From assembly GCF_902829295.1 (NCBI RefSeq), contig NZ_CADEPL010000010.1, positions 88,193 to 152,192 of the forward strand: DNA of 64,000 nucleotides, given 5' to 3'. Source of the stretch: Vogesella oryzae (GTDB lineage: Bacteria; Pseudomonadota; Gammaproteobacteria; Burkholderiales; Chromobacteriaceae). The notes under the pieces are model-generated. The model did not search any database, was not told the DNA's origin, and was given only the letters and a program-made list of their open reading frames with translations. A program made the translations under genes and the position numbers. Shown here one piece after another: positions 33,702 to 44,280 of this stretch; position 1 is the first letter of the stretch, and each line of letters begins with the position of its first letter.

Positions 33702-34831
33702 TGCGCGCCATCCTGCCGCCCGCGATGCTGGGCATCCTCGGCGGCGGCCAGCTAGGCCGCATGTTCGTGACCGCCGCCAAGCGCATGGGCTACCGCGTGA
33801 CCGTGCTGGACCCGGATGCCAGTGCGCCGGCCGCCGAGTTTGCCGATGTGCATCTGTGCGCGCCGTTCGATGACGCCGCCGCGCTGAAAACCCTGGCCGA
33901 TAGCTGTGCCGCGGTGACCACCGAATTCGAGAACGTCAACGCCGACGCCATGCGGCTGCTGGCCAAGACCACGCGCGTGTCGCCGTCCGGTGACTGCGTG
34001 GCCATCGCCCAGGACCGTATCGCCGAGAAGAGCTGGGTGCGCAAGGCCGGTCTGCCGACCGCGCCGTATCTGGCCATCGAAAGCGTGGACGACATCCAGG
34101 TTGATCTGACTCCCTACCTGCCGGGCATCCTCAAGACCGCGCGTCTGGGCTATGACGGCAAGGGCCAGGTGCGGGTGAAAACCGCCGACGAGGCCCGCGC
34201 CGCCTTCGCCAATCTGGGCGGCCAGGCCTGCGTGCTGGAAAAGATGCTGGACCTGAAGCTGGAAGTATCCGCCATCGTCACCCGTGTCAGCACTGCCCAG
34301 GTGGCAGTGTTCCCGGTCGCCGAGAACATCCACAAGGACGGAATCCTCGACGAATCCATCGTGCCGGCGCGCATCGCGCCGGAACTGGCCGCCCGCGCGC
34401 AGCAGTTCGCGGTGCAGCTGGCCGAGGCACTGGATTACATCGGCGTGCTGGCGGTGGAGTTCTTCGTGCTGGGCGACGACAGCCTGGTGGTGAACGAGAT
34501 CGCGCCGCGGCCGCACAACTCCGGCCACTACACCATCGATGCCTGCGCCACCGATCAGTACCAGCAGCAAGTGCGCGCCATGTGCGGCCTGCTGCCGGGC
34601 AAGACCGAGCTGCTGTCGCCGGTGGTGATGGTGAATCTGCTGGGCGATGTGTGGCAGGAAGACGGCGGCGAGCCGAACTGGTCGGTGCTGATGGAAGCGC
34701 CGAACGCCCACCTGCACCTGTACGGCAAGAAGCAGGCACGGGTTGGCCGCAAGATGGGCCACTACTGCGTGCTGGCGGCCAACGTCGACGACGCGCTGGA
34801 GCAGGCGCGCGCGCTGAAAGATACCCTGTAA
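33701..34831 (+). CDS. purK: N5-carboxyaminoimidazole ribonucleotide synthase
   Basis: A 376-residue ATP-grasp enzyme. It has GILGGGQLGRMF, TTEFENVNADAM, LKTARLGYDGKGQ (ATP-binding loop) and VNEIAPRPHNSGHYTIDAC. It carboxylates AIR with ATP and bicarbonate, supplying PurE. The gene is translationally coupled to purE. A single GTTGGCCGC copy at 34742 encodes Val-Gly-Arg, and a reverse copy lies at 34775. Confidence 0.96.
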   Translation: MRAILPPAMLGILGGGQLGRMFVTAAKRMGYRVTVLDPDASAPAAEFADVHLCAPFDDAAALKTLADSCAAVTTEFENVNADAMRLLAKTTRVSPSGDCVAIAQDRIAEKSWVRKAGLPTAPYLAIESVDDIQVDLTPYLPGILKTARLGYDGKGQVRVKTADEARAAFANLGGQACVLEKMLDLKLEVSAIVTRVSTAQVAVFPVAENIHKDGILDESIVPARIAPELAARAQQFAVQLAEALDYIGVLAVEFFVLGDDSLVVNEIAPRPHNSGHYTIDACATDQYQQQVRAMCGLLPGKTELLSPVVMVNLLGDVWQEDGGEPNWSVLMEAPNAHLHLYGKKQARVGRKMGHYCVLAANVDDALEQARALKDTL

Positions 34832-34838
34832 GGATTCA

Positions 34839-34871
34839 GGCGATGCCCATAAGGCATCGCCTTTTGTTTTT
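34839..34871 (+). terminator. Rho-independent terminator between purK and purC
   Basis: Arms GGCGATGCC and GGCATCGCC with a 5-base loop, followed by TTTTGTTTTT. The T-run ends 15 bases before the purC start codon, so purC is transcribed by readthrough or from a promoter inside purK. The closeness would also allow attenuation. Confidence 0.88.
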
Positions 34872-34885
34872 GTGAAGGAAGTTTC

Positions 34886-35752
34886 ATGAGCCAACTGACC
34901 AGCCTGAAGAAAATCTACTCGGGTAAAGTGCGCGACCTGTACGAGATCGACGACAAGCGCATGCTGATGATCGCCAGCGACCGCCTGTCGGCGTTCGACG
35001 TGATTCTGGACGACCCGATCCCGGGCAAGGGCCAGATTCTGACCGCCATCTCCAACTTCTGGTTCGAGACGCTGAAAGACGTGGTGCCCAACCACCTGAC
35101 CGGTGACAAGCCGGAAGACGTGGTGTCGGCAGAAGACCTGCCGCTGGTGGCCGGTCGCGGCGTGGTGGCCAAGCGCCTGAAACCGGTAATGATCGAAGCC
35201 GTGGTGCGCGGCTATCTGGCCGGCTCCGGCTGGAAGGAATACCAGAAGTCCGGCACCGTGTGCGGCATCCAGCTGCCGGCCGGGCTGAAGGAATCCAGCA
35301 AGCTGCCGCAGCCGATCTTCACCCCGTCTACCAAGGCGGCGGTAGGCGATCACGACGAGAACATCACCTTCGCGCAGTGCGAGGCCATCGTCGGTGCCGA
35401 ACTGGCGGCCAAGGTGCGCGACACCGCCATCCTGCTGTACCAGACCGCGTCCGAATTCGCCGCCAAGCGCGGCATCATCATCTGCGATACCAAGTTCGAA
35501 TTCGGCCTCGACGAAGACGGCACCCTGGTGCTGATGGACGAGGCGCTGACCCCGGATTCCAGCCGCTTCTGGCCGGCTGACAGCTACGCCGAAGGCAGCA
35601 CCCCGCCGTCGTTCGACAAGCAGTTCGTGCGCGACTGGCTGGAAGCCTCCGGCTGGAACAAACAGCCGCCGGCCCCGGCCGTGCCGCTGGAGGTGCGCGA
35701 GAAGACCGCTGCCAAGTACCGCGAAGCGCTGGAGCGTCTGACCGGCAACTGA
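34886..35752 (+). CDS. purC: SAICAR synthase (phosphoribosylaminoimidazole-succinocarboxamide synthase)
   Basis: A 288-residue enzyme joining CAIR and aspartate with ATP, the step after PurE. Signatures are [39 protein letters not shown] and [18 protein letters not shown]. The length is that of the longer (yeast/betaproteobacterial-like) PurC form rather than the ~240-residue E. coli form. GAAGGAAG precedes the ATG. Confidence 0.96.
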   Translation: MSQLTSLKKIYSGKVRDLYEIDDKRMLMIASDRLSAFDVILDDPIPGKGQILTAISNFWFETLKDVVPNHLTGDKPEDVVSAEDLPLVAGRGVVAKRLKPVMIEAVVRGYLAGSGWKEYQKSGTVCGIQLPAGLKESSKLPQPIFTPSTKAAVGDHDENITFAQCEAIVGAELAAKVRDTAILLYQTASEFAAKRGIIICDTKFEFGLDEDGTLVLMDEALTPDSSRFWPADSYAEGSTPPSFDKQFVRDWLEASGWNKQPPAPAVPLEVREKTAAKYREALERLTGN

Positions 35753-35776
35753 ACGTTGGCCGCAAGCTGACTTGAA

Positions 35777-35807
35777 AACCCGTGCGCGCAACCGCACGGG
35801 TTTTTTG
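35777..35807 (+). terminator. Rho-independent terminator after purC
   Basis: Arms AACCCGTGCG and CGCACGGGTT with a 6-base loop followed by TTTTG. A single GTTGGCCGC copy (35755) sits between the purC stop and this hairpin. Confidence 0.9.
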
Positions 35808-35903
35808 TTGCTGCCCGTCAGGCTGCAGACTGGTGCGGAATCAAACCGCGGACAGTCGCTTGATGGCATACTTGCGCCTTTCCGCCGTATCCGGAGTTTT
35901 TCG

Positions 35904-36485
35904 ATGGCGACATCGCAGCCCCCCCTGTCTACCGAACGTTTGCAACTGTTGCCGGCCGAGTCCGCCTGGGCCCGCGCGGTGCTGGATTACCAGCTGCGCA
36001 ACCGCGAACATTTCGCGCCGTGGGAGCCGACGCCGGGCGGGATGTATTACTCCGAATTCTTCTGGTCGATGCGCATGCGCCAGCGCGAGGAAGACTGGCG
36101 TGAAGGTCGCGGCGCCACCTTTCTGCTGATGCGCGACAAGGAGCCGGGGCGGGTGATCGGCATGATCACCATCAGCAATATCGTGCGCGGGGTGTTCCAG
36201 GCCTGCCATCTGGGCTACGGGCTGGACAAGGATTGTGAAGGCCAGGGCCTGATGCGCGAGGCGCTGGAGGCGGTGGTGCAGTTCGCCTTTACCAATCTTC
36301 GTCTGCACCGGGTACAGGCCAATTACCAGCCGCATAATGTGCGCAGCGCCGGCCTGCTCAAGCGGCTGGGCTTCCAGATCGAAGGCCAGGCGCGGGACTA
36401 CCTGTTCCTCAACGGTGCCTGGCGCGACCACGTGCTGACCTCGCGCTGCAATCCCGACTACGACGCCCGTCCGCTGCAGGCCTGA
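35904..36485 (+). CDS. rimJ: GNAT N-acetyltransferase (RimJ-like)
   Basis: A 193-residue acetyltransferase. The acetyl-CoA region is LGYGLDKDCEGQGLMREAL, with LHRVQANYQPHNVRSAGLLK and LGFQIEGQARDYLFLNGAWRDHVL giving the RimJ/RimL signature. The family acetylates ribosomal-protein N-termini (S5 for RimJ), antibiotics or other amines. GGAG eight bases before the ATG fixes the start; an earlier in-frame Met would begin in the purC terminator region. RimJ is the best match, with substrate not proven. Confidence 0.85.
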   Translation: MATSQPPLSTERLQLLPAESAWARAVLDYQLRNREHFAPWEPTPGGMYYSEFFWSMRMRQREEDWREGRGATFLLMRDKEPGRVIGMITISNIVRGVFQACHLGYGLDKDCEGQGLMREALEAVVQFAFTNLRLHRVQANYQPHNVRSAGLLKRLGFQIEGQARDYLFLNGAWRDHVLTSRCNPDYDARPLQA

Positions 36486-36609
36486 TCCTGCCGGTGCGCA
36501 GCGTTGGCCGTAGGGCTTATCTCGCGCGCTAAATTCTGCCAAACTGGGGGCATCATGCGGTCAACGTTGTTGATTGGCCGCGATCTTGTCTAGCGAGAAC
36601 GCCGCCCCG

Positions 36610-37524
36610 ATGCAAACCTTCACCCTGCAAGCCAGTGACGACAGCACCATCCACGGCCAGTGCTGGCTGCCAGATGGCACGCCGCGCGCGACGGTGGTGA
36701 TCAGCCACGGCATGAGCGAGCACGCCGCCCGTTACGCGCCGCTGGCCGCCGAGCTGGTTGCCGCCGGCTACGCGGTGTATGCCCACGACCATCGCGGCCA
36801 CGGCCGCTATGCGCCGGTGCCGGGCTGGTTTGCCGCCCGCGGCGGCTGGGAGCAGGTGGTGGATGACCTGCGCTGCGTGGTGGATTACGCCCGTGGCCAG
36901 CACGATTGCCCATTGATCCTGTACGGCCACAGCATGGGCAGCTTCATCGCGCGCAGTTTCCTGCTGCATTACGGCCAACGTCTGGACGGCCTGGTGCTGT
37001 CGGCGACCGGCTACCGCCAGAGCTGGCTGGCGCGGCTGATGCGGCGGGTGTCCCGGCTGGTCGGCCGGCTGAACGGTACGGCACGGCCCAGCCCGTTCAT
37101 GACCGCACTGGTGTTCGGCAGCTTCAACCTCGGTTTCATGCCGACCCGGACCAAGCTGGACTGGCTCAGCCGCGATCCGGCGGCGGTGGATGCCTACATC
37201 GCCGACCCGCTGTGCGGGCAGTTTCCCACCCCGCAACTGTGGAGCGACCTGTTCGGCGGCATCGTGGCGATGGAGGCCGGCGAGGCCGACGGCACGGCGC
37301 TGCCGAAAGATTGCCCGGTATGGTTGCAGGCCGGCAGCCGCGATCCGGTCAGCCTCGGCAAGTTCGGCTTGGGGCAGTTGGCCGCACGCTATCGCCGCGC
37401 CGGCATGCGCGATGTCACGGTGACGGTGTACCCGGGCGGGCGTCACGAGATGCACCACGAGACCAATCGCGACCAGTTCCGCGCCGATCTGCTGGCCTGG
37501 CTCAACCGGGTCAGCGCGCACTGA
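36610..37524 (+). CDS. Alpha/beta hydrolase (monoacylglycerol lipase/lysophospholipase-like)
   Basis: A 304-residue serine hydrolase of the Hydrolase_4 group. It has VVISHGMSEHAARY (oxyanion loop), YAVYAHDHRGHG, nucleophile Ser in LYGHSMGSF, Asp in AGSRDPVS and His in YPGGRHEMHHETN. These match the lysophospholipase/monoacylglycerol-lipase group acting on short or single acyl chains. No signal peptide. The ATG at 36610 was chosen over a TTG 36 bases earlier; neither has a good ribosome site. Confidence 0.87.
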   Translation: MQTFTLQASDDSTIHGQCWLPDGTPRATVVISHGMSEHAARYAPLAAELVAAGYAVYAHDHRGHGRYAPVPGWFAARGGWEQVVDDLRCVVDYARGQHDCPLILYGHSMGSFIARSFLLHYGQRLDGLVLSATGYRQSWLARLMRRVSRLVGRLNGTARPSPFMTALVFGSFNLGFMPTRTKLDWLSRDPAAVDAYIADPLCGQFPTPQLWSDLFGGIVAMEAGEADGTALPKDCPVWLQAGSRDPVSLGKFGLGQLAARYRRAGMRDVTVTVYPGGRHEMHHETNRDQFRADLLAWLNRVSAH

Positions 37525-37550
37525 GCGCATAAGCGCAGCCGCATGCGACA

Positions 37551-37580
37551 AGCGCCTGCCACGTGAGGTGGACAGGCGCT
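37551..37580. terminator. Hairpin between convergent genes
   Basis: Arms AGCGCCTG and CAGGCGCT flank a 14-base loop, between the hydrolase stop and the carbonic-anhydrase-like gene stop. There is no T-run, so the terminator role is by position. Confidence 0.5.
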
Positions 37581-37598
37581 GGTGGTTGCCGGGCCGAT

Positions 37599-38156
37599 CT
37601 AGCTGCGCGGCACGATCTGCTGCACGCTGCCGTCCAGCGCCATCAGATAGGTTTGCACCTGCAGCTGCGGGTACTTGGCCAGAATCTGTTGCCGCAACTG
37701 CATCAGCGTTTCGGCATGCACCTTGGTCTCGACATCCGGCAGCTGGCCGAAGTCCTGGCCGAGCACCACCTTGTAGGCGCCGCAGTCGCGATGGTCGAGG
37801 ATGATGACCTGGTGGATATGGTGCAGATCGATGGCGACCTGCAGGTGCTCCCAGAACGCGGTATTCCACGCCGGGAACTTGGGGGTGATCGCCCCCAGCG
37901 CCGCACCGGCCAGCACCACGTGATCGTACTTGTTGCGCATGCCCATGCCGGCCATGAAACGCTCGGTATCATCCACCAGCCGGTAGTCCATGCACGACAG
38001 CAGCAGCGCGTCGGTGCCGCCGGCAGCCAGCGCGGTCCGTGGCAGGAAACTGCCCAGCAACACGGCGCCACCACCCAGCGCGCCCAGGCGCAGGAACTCG
38101 CGGCGACCGAGTGTCTGTCGTTCGGCGTTATCGGTATGGCAGCTTGGCTGGCACAT
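37599..38156 (-). CDS. Tat-exported beta-carbonic-anhydrase-like protein
   Basis: A 185-residue protein. The N-terminus has a twin-arginine signal (GRREFLRLGALGGGAVLLGS), so it is exported folded. The body has SCMDYRLVDD (zinc Cys plus Asp/Arg dyad) and HRDCGAYK (zinc His and Cys), the core of beta-class carbonic anhydrases, but the rest is short and divergent. Periplasmic CO2/bicarbonate exchange is possible; activity is unproven. GGGAG just upstream of the ATG at 38154-38156 favours this start over a GTG two codons earlier. It is divergent from fadH. Confidence 0.82.
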   Translation of the reverse strand: MCQPSCHTDNAERQTLGRREFLRLGALGGGAVLLGSFLPRTALAAGGTDALLLSCMDYRLVDDTERFMAGMGMRNKYDHVVLAGAALGAITPKFPAWNTAFWEHLQVAIDLHHIHQVIILDHRDCGAYKVVLGQDFGQLPDVETKVHAETLMQLRQQILAKYPQLQVQTYLMALDGSVQQIVPRS

Positions 38157-38229
38157 GGTCACTCCCTGTTCGCGTTATGGTGCTTAATTGTAAGCCAGTG
38201 TCGTGGCCGGCACAGTACGGCCGTTGATT

Positions 38230-39032
<803 letters not shown>

Positions 39033-40568
39033 ACCAACCAGTTCATCGCCCGCCACACCAACAAGCGTACAGACCGCTGGGGTGGCAGCTTCGAAAACCG
39101 CATCCGTTTTGCGCTGGAAGTGCTGCGTGCGGTGCGTGCCGCGGTTGGCCGCGAGTTCATCATCATCTACCGGCTGTCGATGCTGGATCTGGTGCAGGAC
39201 GGCAGCAATTTCGACGAGGTGGTGGCGCTGGCGCAGGAAGTGGAACAAGCCGGCGCCACCATTATCAACACCGGCATCGGCTGGCACGAGGCGCGGGTGC
39301 CGACCATCGCCACCAGCGTGCCGCGCGGCGGCTTTGCCTGGGTCACCAAAAAGCTGATGGGCAAGGTGGGCATCCCGCTGATCACCACCAACCGCATCAA
39401 CACCCCGGAAGTGGGCGAGCAGATTCTGGCTGACGGCTGTGCCGACATGGTGTCGATGGCGCGGCCGTTCCTGGCCGATGCCGAGTTCGTGCTGAAAGCG
39501 GCACAGGGCCGCAGCGACGAGATCAACACCTGTATCGGCTGCAACCAGGCCTGCCTGGACCACATCTTCCAGGGCAAGCTCACCAGCTGCCTGGTCAACC
39601 CGCGCGCCTGCCGCGAGACCGAGCTCAACTACCTGCCGGTGACCACGCGCAAGAAACTGGCGGTGGTGGGGGCCGGCCCGGCCGGCATGGCGTTTGCCAC
39701 CATCGCCGCCGAGCGCGGCCACGATGTCACCCTGTTCGATGCGGCTGGCGAAGTCGGCGGCCAGTTCAACGTCGCCAAGCGTATTCCGGGCAAGGAAGAG
39801 TTCCACGAGACGCTGCGCTACTTCGCGCGCCGCATCGAGCTGACCGGCGTAAAGTTGCGGCTGAACACCCGCGTGGCGGCGGCCGATCTGACCGGCTTCG
39901 ATGAAGTGGTGCTGGCGACCGGCATCGCGCCGCGCACGCCGGACATTCCGGGGGTCGACCATCCCAAGGTGCTCAACTATCTGGACGTGCTCAAGCACGG
40001 CAAGCCGGTTGGCCGCAAGGTCGCCATTATCGGTGCCGGCGGCATCGGCTTCGATACCGCCGAGTTCCTGACCCACGAGGGCAAGTCGCCATCGCTGGAT
40101 ACTGCCGCCTTCATGCGCGAATGGGGGGTGGACATGGACATCGCCACCGCCGGCGGTCTGGCGGCAGGCGGCCCGCAGCCGCATCCCAGCCCGCGCGAGG
40201 TTTACCTGCTGCAACGCAAGAGCAGCAAGGTGGGCGAGGGCCTGGGCAAGACCACCGGCTGGATCCATCGCAGCAGCCTGCAGATGAAGCAGGTGAAGAT
40301 GATTCCGGGCGTCAGCTACGAGCGTATCGACGATGCCGGCCTGCACGTGACCATCAAGGGCGAGCCGCAGCTGCTGGCGGTGGACAACATCATCATCTGT
40401 GCCGGCCAGGACCCGCTGCGCGAACTGCAGCAACCGCTGCTGGCTGCTGGCAAGCCGGTGCATCTGATCGGCGGCGCCGATGTGGCAGCGGAGCTGGACG
40501 CCAAGCGCGCCATCGATCAGGGCGCAAGGTTGGCCGCAAGCATCTAAGCCAGCACGCGGTAAGCAAAG

Positions 40569-40591
40569 CGGCCGGGAATCCCGGCCGTTTT
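40569..40591 (+). terminator. Rho-independent terminator after fadH
   Basis: Arms CGGCCGGGA and TCCCGGCCG around one base (effective loop 3-5), followed by TTTT, 22 bases after the stop. Confidence 0.82.
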
Positions 40592-40882
40592 GCATTTCTG
40601 CCGTGCCGGCGACAGCGGCTCATGCTGTCGTCGGGATACGACAGCAGCGCGTGCCATGGGCATAGAACCGGACATGTTTGCGTTTTGTCATAAACCGCGT
40701 TTATCGAATAGATACAGTGATCTGCCGCTTTGCTATTAGCGGCAGTGCATGGCCCCCAGTGCGGGCTGACGACCCGATTTTTAAAATGGCTGGCATGCAG
40801 TGCATCTGCCTGCCAGTGGCCAAGGATTCCGTGCCGCCATGTGGCGGCCTGCCTGGCGGCAACCGCCGGAATTTCGCTGATC
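40592..40882. other. Intergenic region before the PAS-GGDEF-EAL gene
   Basis: About 290 bases without a convincing gene. It holds a hairpin with arms CTGCCGCT and AGCGGCAG (40722-40745). AT-rich DNA upstream of it (40675-40720) could carry a promoter, but I cannot match both boxes. An in-frame open stretch extends upstream of the downstream gene from 40730, without support as coding sequence. Confidence 0.5.
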
Positions 40883-43672
40883 ATGATTCGACTCTTGAGC
40901 GCTTACCTCACGTCATGGCAAATGCTTCCGCGCTTGCTCTGGACGCAGCTGGCTGTGCTGCTGTGGCTGCAATGGCAAGGTTGGCCGCATGGCGTGCCGG
41001 CCTGGTCCTGGCCGCTGCTGCTGGCCGCAACCCTCTGGCTGGGCATGCTGTTCCGGCGGCAAGACTGGCGTATGCGAGTGCTGGCAAGCAAAGCGCAGGC
41101 GCAGGCAGCAGGGGCATTGCTAGAGCGTTTGCCGGAAGCCGGTGCCGATGCGCTGGCGCAGCTGGCCGCGGCATGTAATGCCATGACGGCCCAGCGCCAG
41201 GATGCGCGTCATGGGCTGTATCAGGGGCGCAACTTCGCCGACCTGTTGTTGCAGGGTATTCCGTTGCCGGTGTTTTACCAGGATCTGCATGGCCGCTATC
41301 TGGGCTGCAACGAAGCCTTCAGCCGCGCTACCGGCCTGTCGCCGCAGGCTATCAGCGGGCGCAATGCCGACGAGCTGTGGGGCGAGGCGCAGGCAGCGCT
41401 ACACCGGCAGCACGATGCTGCGCTGCTGCGCGGCGAGCCGCGCCAAGAATACCCGGGCGAACTGTGTGACGGCGATGGCCGCGTGCGCCAGGTGGTGTTT
41501 TCCAAGAACGTGTTCTACGACGCCGACGGCCACGCGGCCGGCGTCATCGGCGTCTGGAACGATATCAGCGAGCTGCGCGCGGCGGAAAACCGGCTGCGCT
41601 TGCTGGCCGGGGTGTTCAAGCATACCCGCGAAGGCATCGCCATCATCGACCGGCGCGGCGTCATCCTGGATGCCAATCGCGCCTTGTGCGATATCAGCGG
41701 CTTTGCCCGCGAGGCCTTGCTGGCAACCCGCCTGCAGCAGTTCTATGCCGGTGGCAACGAGGCGCATTTTTACGGCCAGCTGCGGCAGGGGCTGCGGGAA
41801 GGCGGCTACTGGCATGGCGAAGTGCTGACCCGGCGCAGCAACGGCAGCTGCTATCCGGTATTGCTGTCGGTGTCGCGGGTGCAGGATGCCGATGGCCGCC
41901 TGCGCAACTACATCGCGGTGTTTACCGATATCAGCATCCTGAAAGAGCAGGAGCAGCGGCTCGATCGCATGGCGCATCACGACCCGCTGACCCAGCTACC
42001 CAACCGCGTGTTGCTGGCCGAGCGCATGCAGCTGGCGTTTGCCCATGCTCGCGACAGCGGCCTGTACCAGGCCATCTGCTTCATGGATCTGGATGGTTTC
42101 AAGCGCGTCAACGACCGCTTCGGCCACGAGCACGGCGACCAGCTGTTGATCCAGGTTGCCGGCCGGCTGCGCGATGCGCTGCGCGGCAGCGATACCGTGG
42201 CGCGGCTGGGGGGCGACGAGTTCGCGCTGGTGCTGACCGCATTGCCGGATGTGGCCGCCTGCCATCGCAGCCTGCAGCGCTTGCTGGACATCGTGGCGCA
42301 GCCGTATGACCTGTCCGGTATCCAGGTGCAGATTACCGCCAGCATCGGCGTGGCGCTGTATCCGCAGGACGAGGACGACCCGGACACCCTGCTGCGCCAT
42401 GCCGACCAGGCGATGTATCAGGCCAAGGAACAGGGGCGTAACGGCTACCGCATCTTCGATGCCGAGCATGACCGCCGCCGCCGCAGCCGCAAGGAAAGCC
42501 AGGACCGGCTGCAGCAGGCGCTGGCGCACAACGAACTGCAGCTGTACTACCAGCCCAAGGTAAATATGCGCAGCGGCCAGGTGGTGGGGGCGGAAGCGCT
42601 GCTGCGCTGGCATCACCCGCAGCTTGGCGTGCTGGCGCCGGGAGCGTTTCTGGCCGACATTGAGGACAGCGAGCTGGATATTCCGCTGGGCGAGTGGGTG
42701 CTGCGCACCGCGCTGGCGCAGATGCAGGCGTGGCGTAGCCGCGGTCTGCTGCAGGGGGTGAGCGTGAATATTTCCGCCTTTCATTTGCAGCAGCCGGACT
42801 TTGCCAGCCGCATGGCGCAGATCCTGCTGGATTACCCGGATGTGCCGCGCGACATGCTGGAGATCGAGGTGCTGGAAAGCACCGCGCTATCCGATCTGGA
42901 GCGGGTGATCGCGCTGATGCGCGAATGCCAGGCACTGGGGGTGCGCTTCGCGCTGGATGACTTCGGCACCGGTTACTCCTCGCTGCTGTACCTGAAGCGG
43001 CTGCCGGCGGACAAGCTGAAGATCGACCAGTCCTTCATCCGCAATATGCACGAGGACACCGACGATCTGGCCATCGTGCAAGGCATCATCGGCCTGTCCG
43101 GCGCCTTCAACCGCCACCAGGTGGCGGAAGGGGTGGAGACCGAAGAGCACGGCAAGCTGCTGCTGTATCTGGGCTGCGAGGTGGCGCAGGGCTACGGCAT
43201 TGCCCGACCGATGCCGGCGGACAGTTTCTTTGACTGGGTACGCAAGTGGCAGGGTAATCCGGTGTGGGAATATGCCGGCCGCCAGCGCTGGTCGCAGCAG
43301 GATATCGCGCTGTTCCGGCTGGAGCTGGCCTACCGCGCCACGCTGGGACGACTGCTGGAGTTGGCCGCCGGCGACGGCGGCCCCGGCGACTGGGATGCCG
43401 CCAGCTATGCCGATTTCGCCTGCTGGTATCTGGAAGAAGGCCAGCGGGGCTATGGACAGAATCCGCACTATCGCGAGCTGGGCGAGCAGCTACAGGCGAT
43501 CGGCAGCCATAGCTTTACCCTGTGGCAGGCCTTGCAGCAGGGTGATGCCGCCGAGGTGGCCAGCAGCGTGCCGGAACTGATGCGCTTGCGCGATGCGCTG
43601 ACCGCGACGGTGCGTTGTCTGTTGCCCGGCCACAGCGTCTCCAGCCGGCACAACGAGCATTTCGATATCTAG
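40883..43672 (+). CDS. PAS-PAS-GGDEF-EAL cyclic-di-GMP enzyme with C-terminal CZB-like domain
   Basis: A 929-residue protein. Two hydrophobic stretches lie in the first ~60 residues, then two PAS domains (~115-235 and ~240-360). The GGDEF domain (~365-530) has intact RLGGDEFAL and an RGSD inhibitory site five residues upstream. The EAL domain (~545-795) has AEALLRW, NISAFHLQ, DDFGTGYSS and AEGVETEE, so both activities are possible. The last ~100 residues (CWYLEEGQRGYGQNPHYREL) resemble a chemoreceptor zinc-binding (CZB) domain. It makes or degrades c-di-GMP in response to a PAS or zinc signal. The start at 40883 begins the first membrane segment. Confidence 0.92.
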   Translation: MIRLLSAYLTSWQMLPRLLWTQLAVLLWLQWQGWPHGVPAWSWPLLLAATLWLGMLFRRQDWRMRVLASKAQAQAAGALLERLPEAGADALAQLAAACNAMTAQRQDARHGLYQGRNFADLLLQGIPLPVFYQDLHGRYLGCNEAFSRATGLSPQAISGRNADELWGEAQAALHRQHDAALLRGEPRQEYPGELCDGDGRVRQVVFSKNVFYDADGHAAGVIGVWNDISELRAAENRLRLLAGVFKHTREGIAIIDRRGVILDANRALCDISGFAREALLATRLQQFYAGGNEAHFYGQLRQGLREGGYWHGEVLTRRSNGSCYPVLLSVSRVQDADGRLRNYIAVFTDISILKEQEQRLDRMAHHDPLTQLPNRVLLAERMQLAFAHARDSGLYQAICFMDLDGFKRVNDRFGHEHGDQLLIQVAGRLRDALRGSDTVARLGGDEFALVLTALPDVAACHRSLQRLLDIVAQPYDLSGIQVQITASIGVALYPQDEDDPDTLLRHADQAMYQAKEQGRNGYRIFDAEHDRRRRSRKESQDRLQQALAHNELQLYYQPKVNMRSGQVVGAEALLRWHHPQLGVLAPGAFLADIEDSELDIPLGEWVLRTALAQMQAWRSRGLLQGVSVNISAFHLQQPDFASRMAQILLDYPDVPRDMLEIEVLESTALSDLERVIALMRECQALGVRFALDDFGTGYSSLLYLKRLPADKLKIDQSFIRNMHEDTDDLAIVQGIIGLSGAFNRHQVAEGVETEEHGKLLLYLGCEVAQGYGIARPMPADSFFDWVRKWQGNPVWEYAGRQRWSQQDIALFRLELAYRATLGRLLELAAGDGGPGDWDAASYADFACWYLEEGQRGYGQNPHYRELGEQLQAIGSHSFTLWQALQQGDAAEVASSVPELMRLRDALTATVRCLLPGHSVSSRHNEHFDI

Positions 43673-43678
43673 TGGCGG

Positions 43679-44158
43679 CTAGCGTAGCGGCAGTGCCAGT
43701 TGCAGCGTCTTTTCGTCCAGGATGCCGAGAATGCGTTTTACCGGCTGGCCCTGTTCGTTGAGGATCACGGTAAACGGCAGGCCACCGGCCTTGTTGCCCA
43801 GCGTGTGCATCAGTTCGATGCCATCGCCATCGGCCAGTACCACCGGGTAGCTGACCGGCGTCTGCTTCAGGTAGCCCTGCACCTGCTCCGGCTGGTCCAG
43901 CGCAATACCGACAAAGCGCACGCCGCGTGCGGCCAACCTTTTTGCCTCTGCCGACAGCAGCGGCATCTCGATGCGGCATGGCGCGCACCAGGTGGCCCAG
44001 AAGTTCACCACCGTGATCTTGCCCTGCAGGCGGGAGAACTGCGCCGGTTTGCCATCCGGGGTGTTCAGCGGGATGGTGCCGAGGCTGGTCGCGGCATGCG
44101 CCAGCACGGGGAACAGCAGTGCCAGCGTGGCGGCGTGGCGGCGAAAATTGATTGTCAT
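43679..44158 (-). CDS. TlpA-like periplasmic thioredoxin-family protein
   Basis: A 159-residue exported protein with a signal peptide of about 22 residues ending VLAHAA. The thioredoxin fold has active site ATWCAPCRIEMP and the cis-Pro loop GGLPFTVIL. This is the TlpA/ResA type that reduces disulfides in the periplasm, for instance in cytochrome c maturation. It is convergent with the c-di-GMP gene (6-base gap) and divergent from the PfkB kinase gene. A reverse GTTGGCCGC copy lies at 43929 inside the gene and a forward copy at 44203 upstream. Confidence 0.88.
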   Translation of the reverse strand: MTINFRRHAATLALLFPVLAHAATSLGTIPLNTPDGKPAQFSRLQGKITVVNFWATWCAPCRIEMPLLSAEAKRLAARGVRFVGIALDQPEQVQGYLKQTPVSYPVVLADGDGIELMHTLGNKAGGLPFTVILNEQGQPVKRILGILDEKTLQLALPLR

Positions 44159-44280
44159 GATTATTCCGGAGTAATGCCTAAAAGCTGTTAGTTATCTGCA
44201 AGTTGGCCGCTGTTCGCGGCTGACTGTCATCTGCGCTTCATGATAGACTTGTCGATTGCCTTTTAGTTTGCGCGCGAGTC

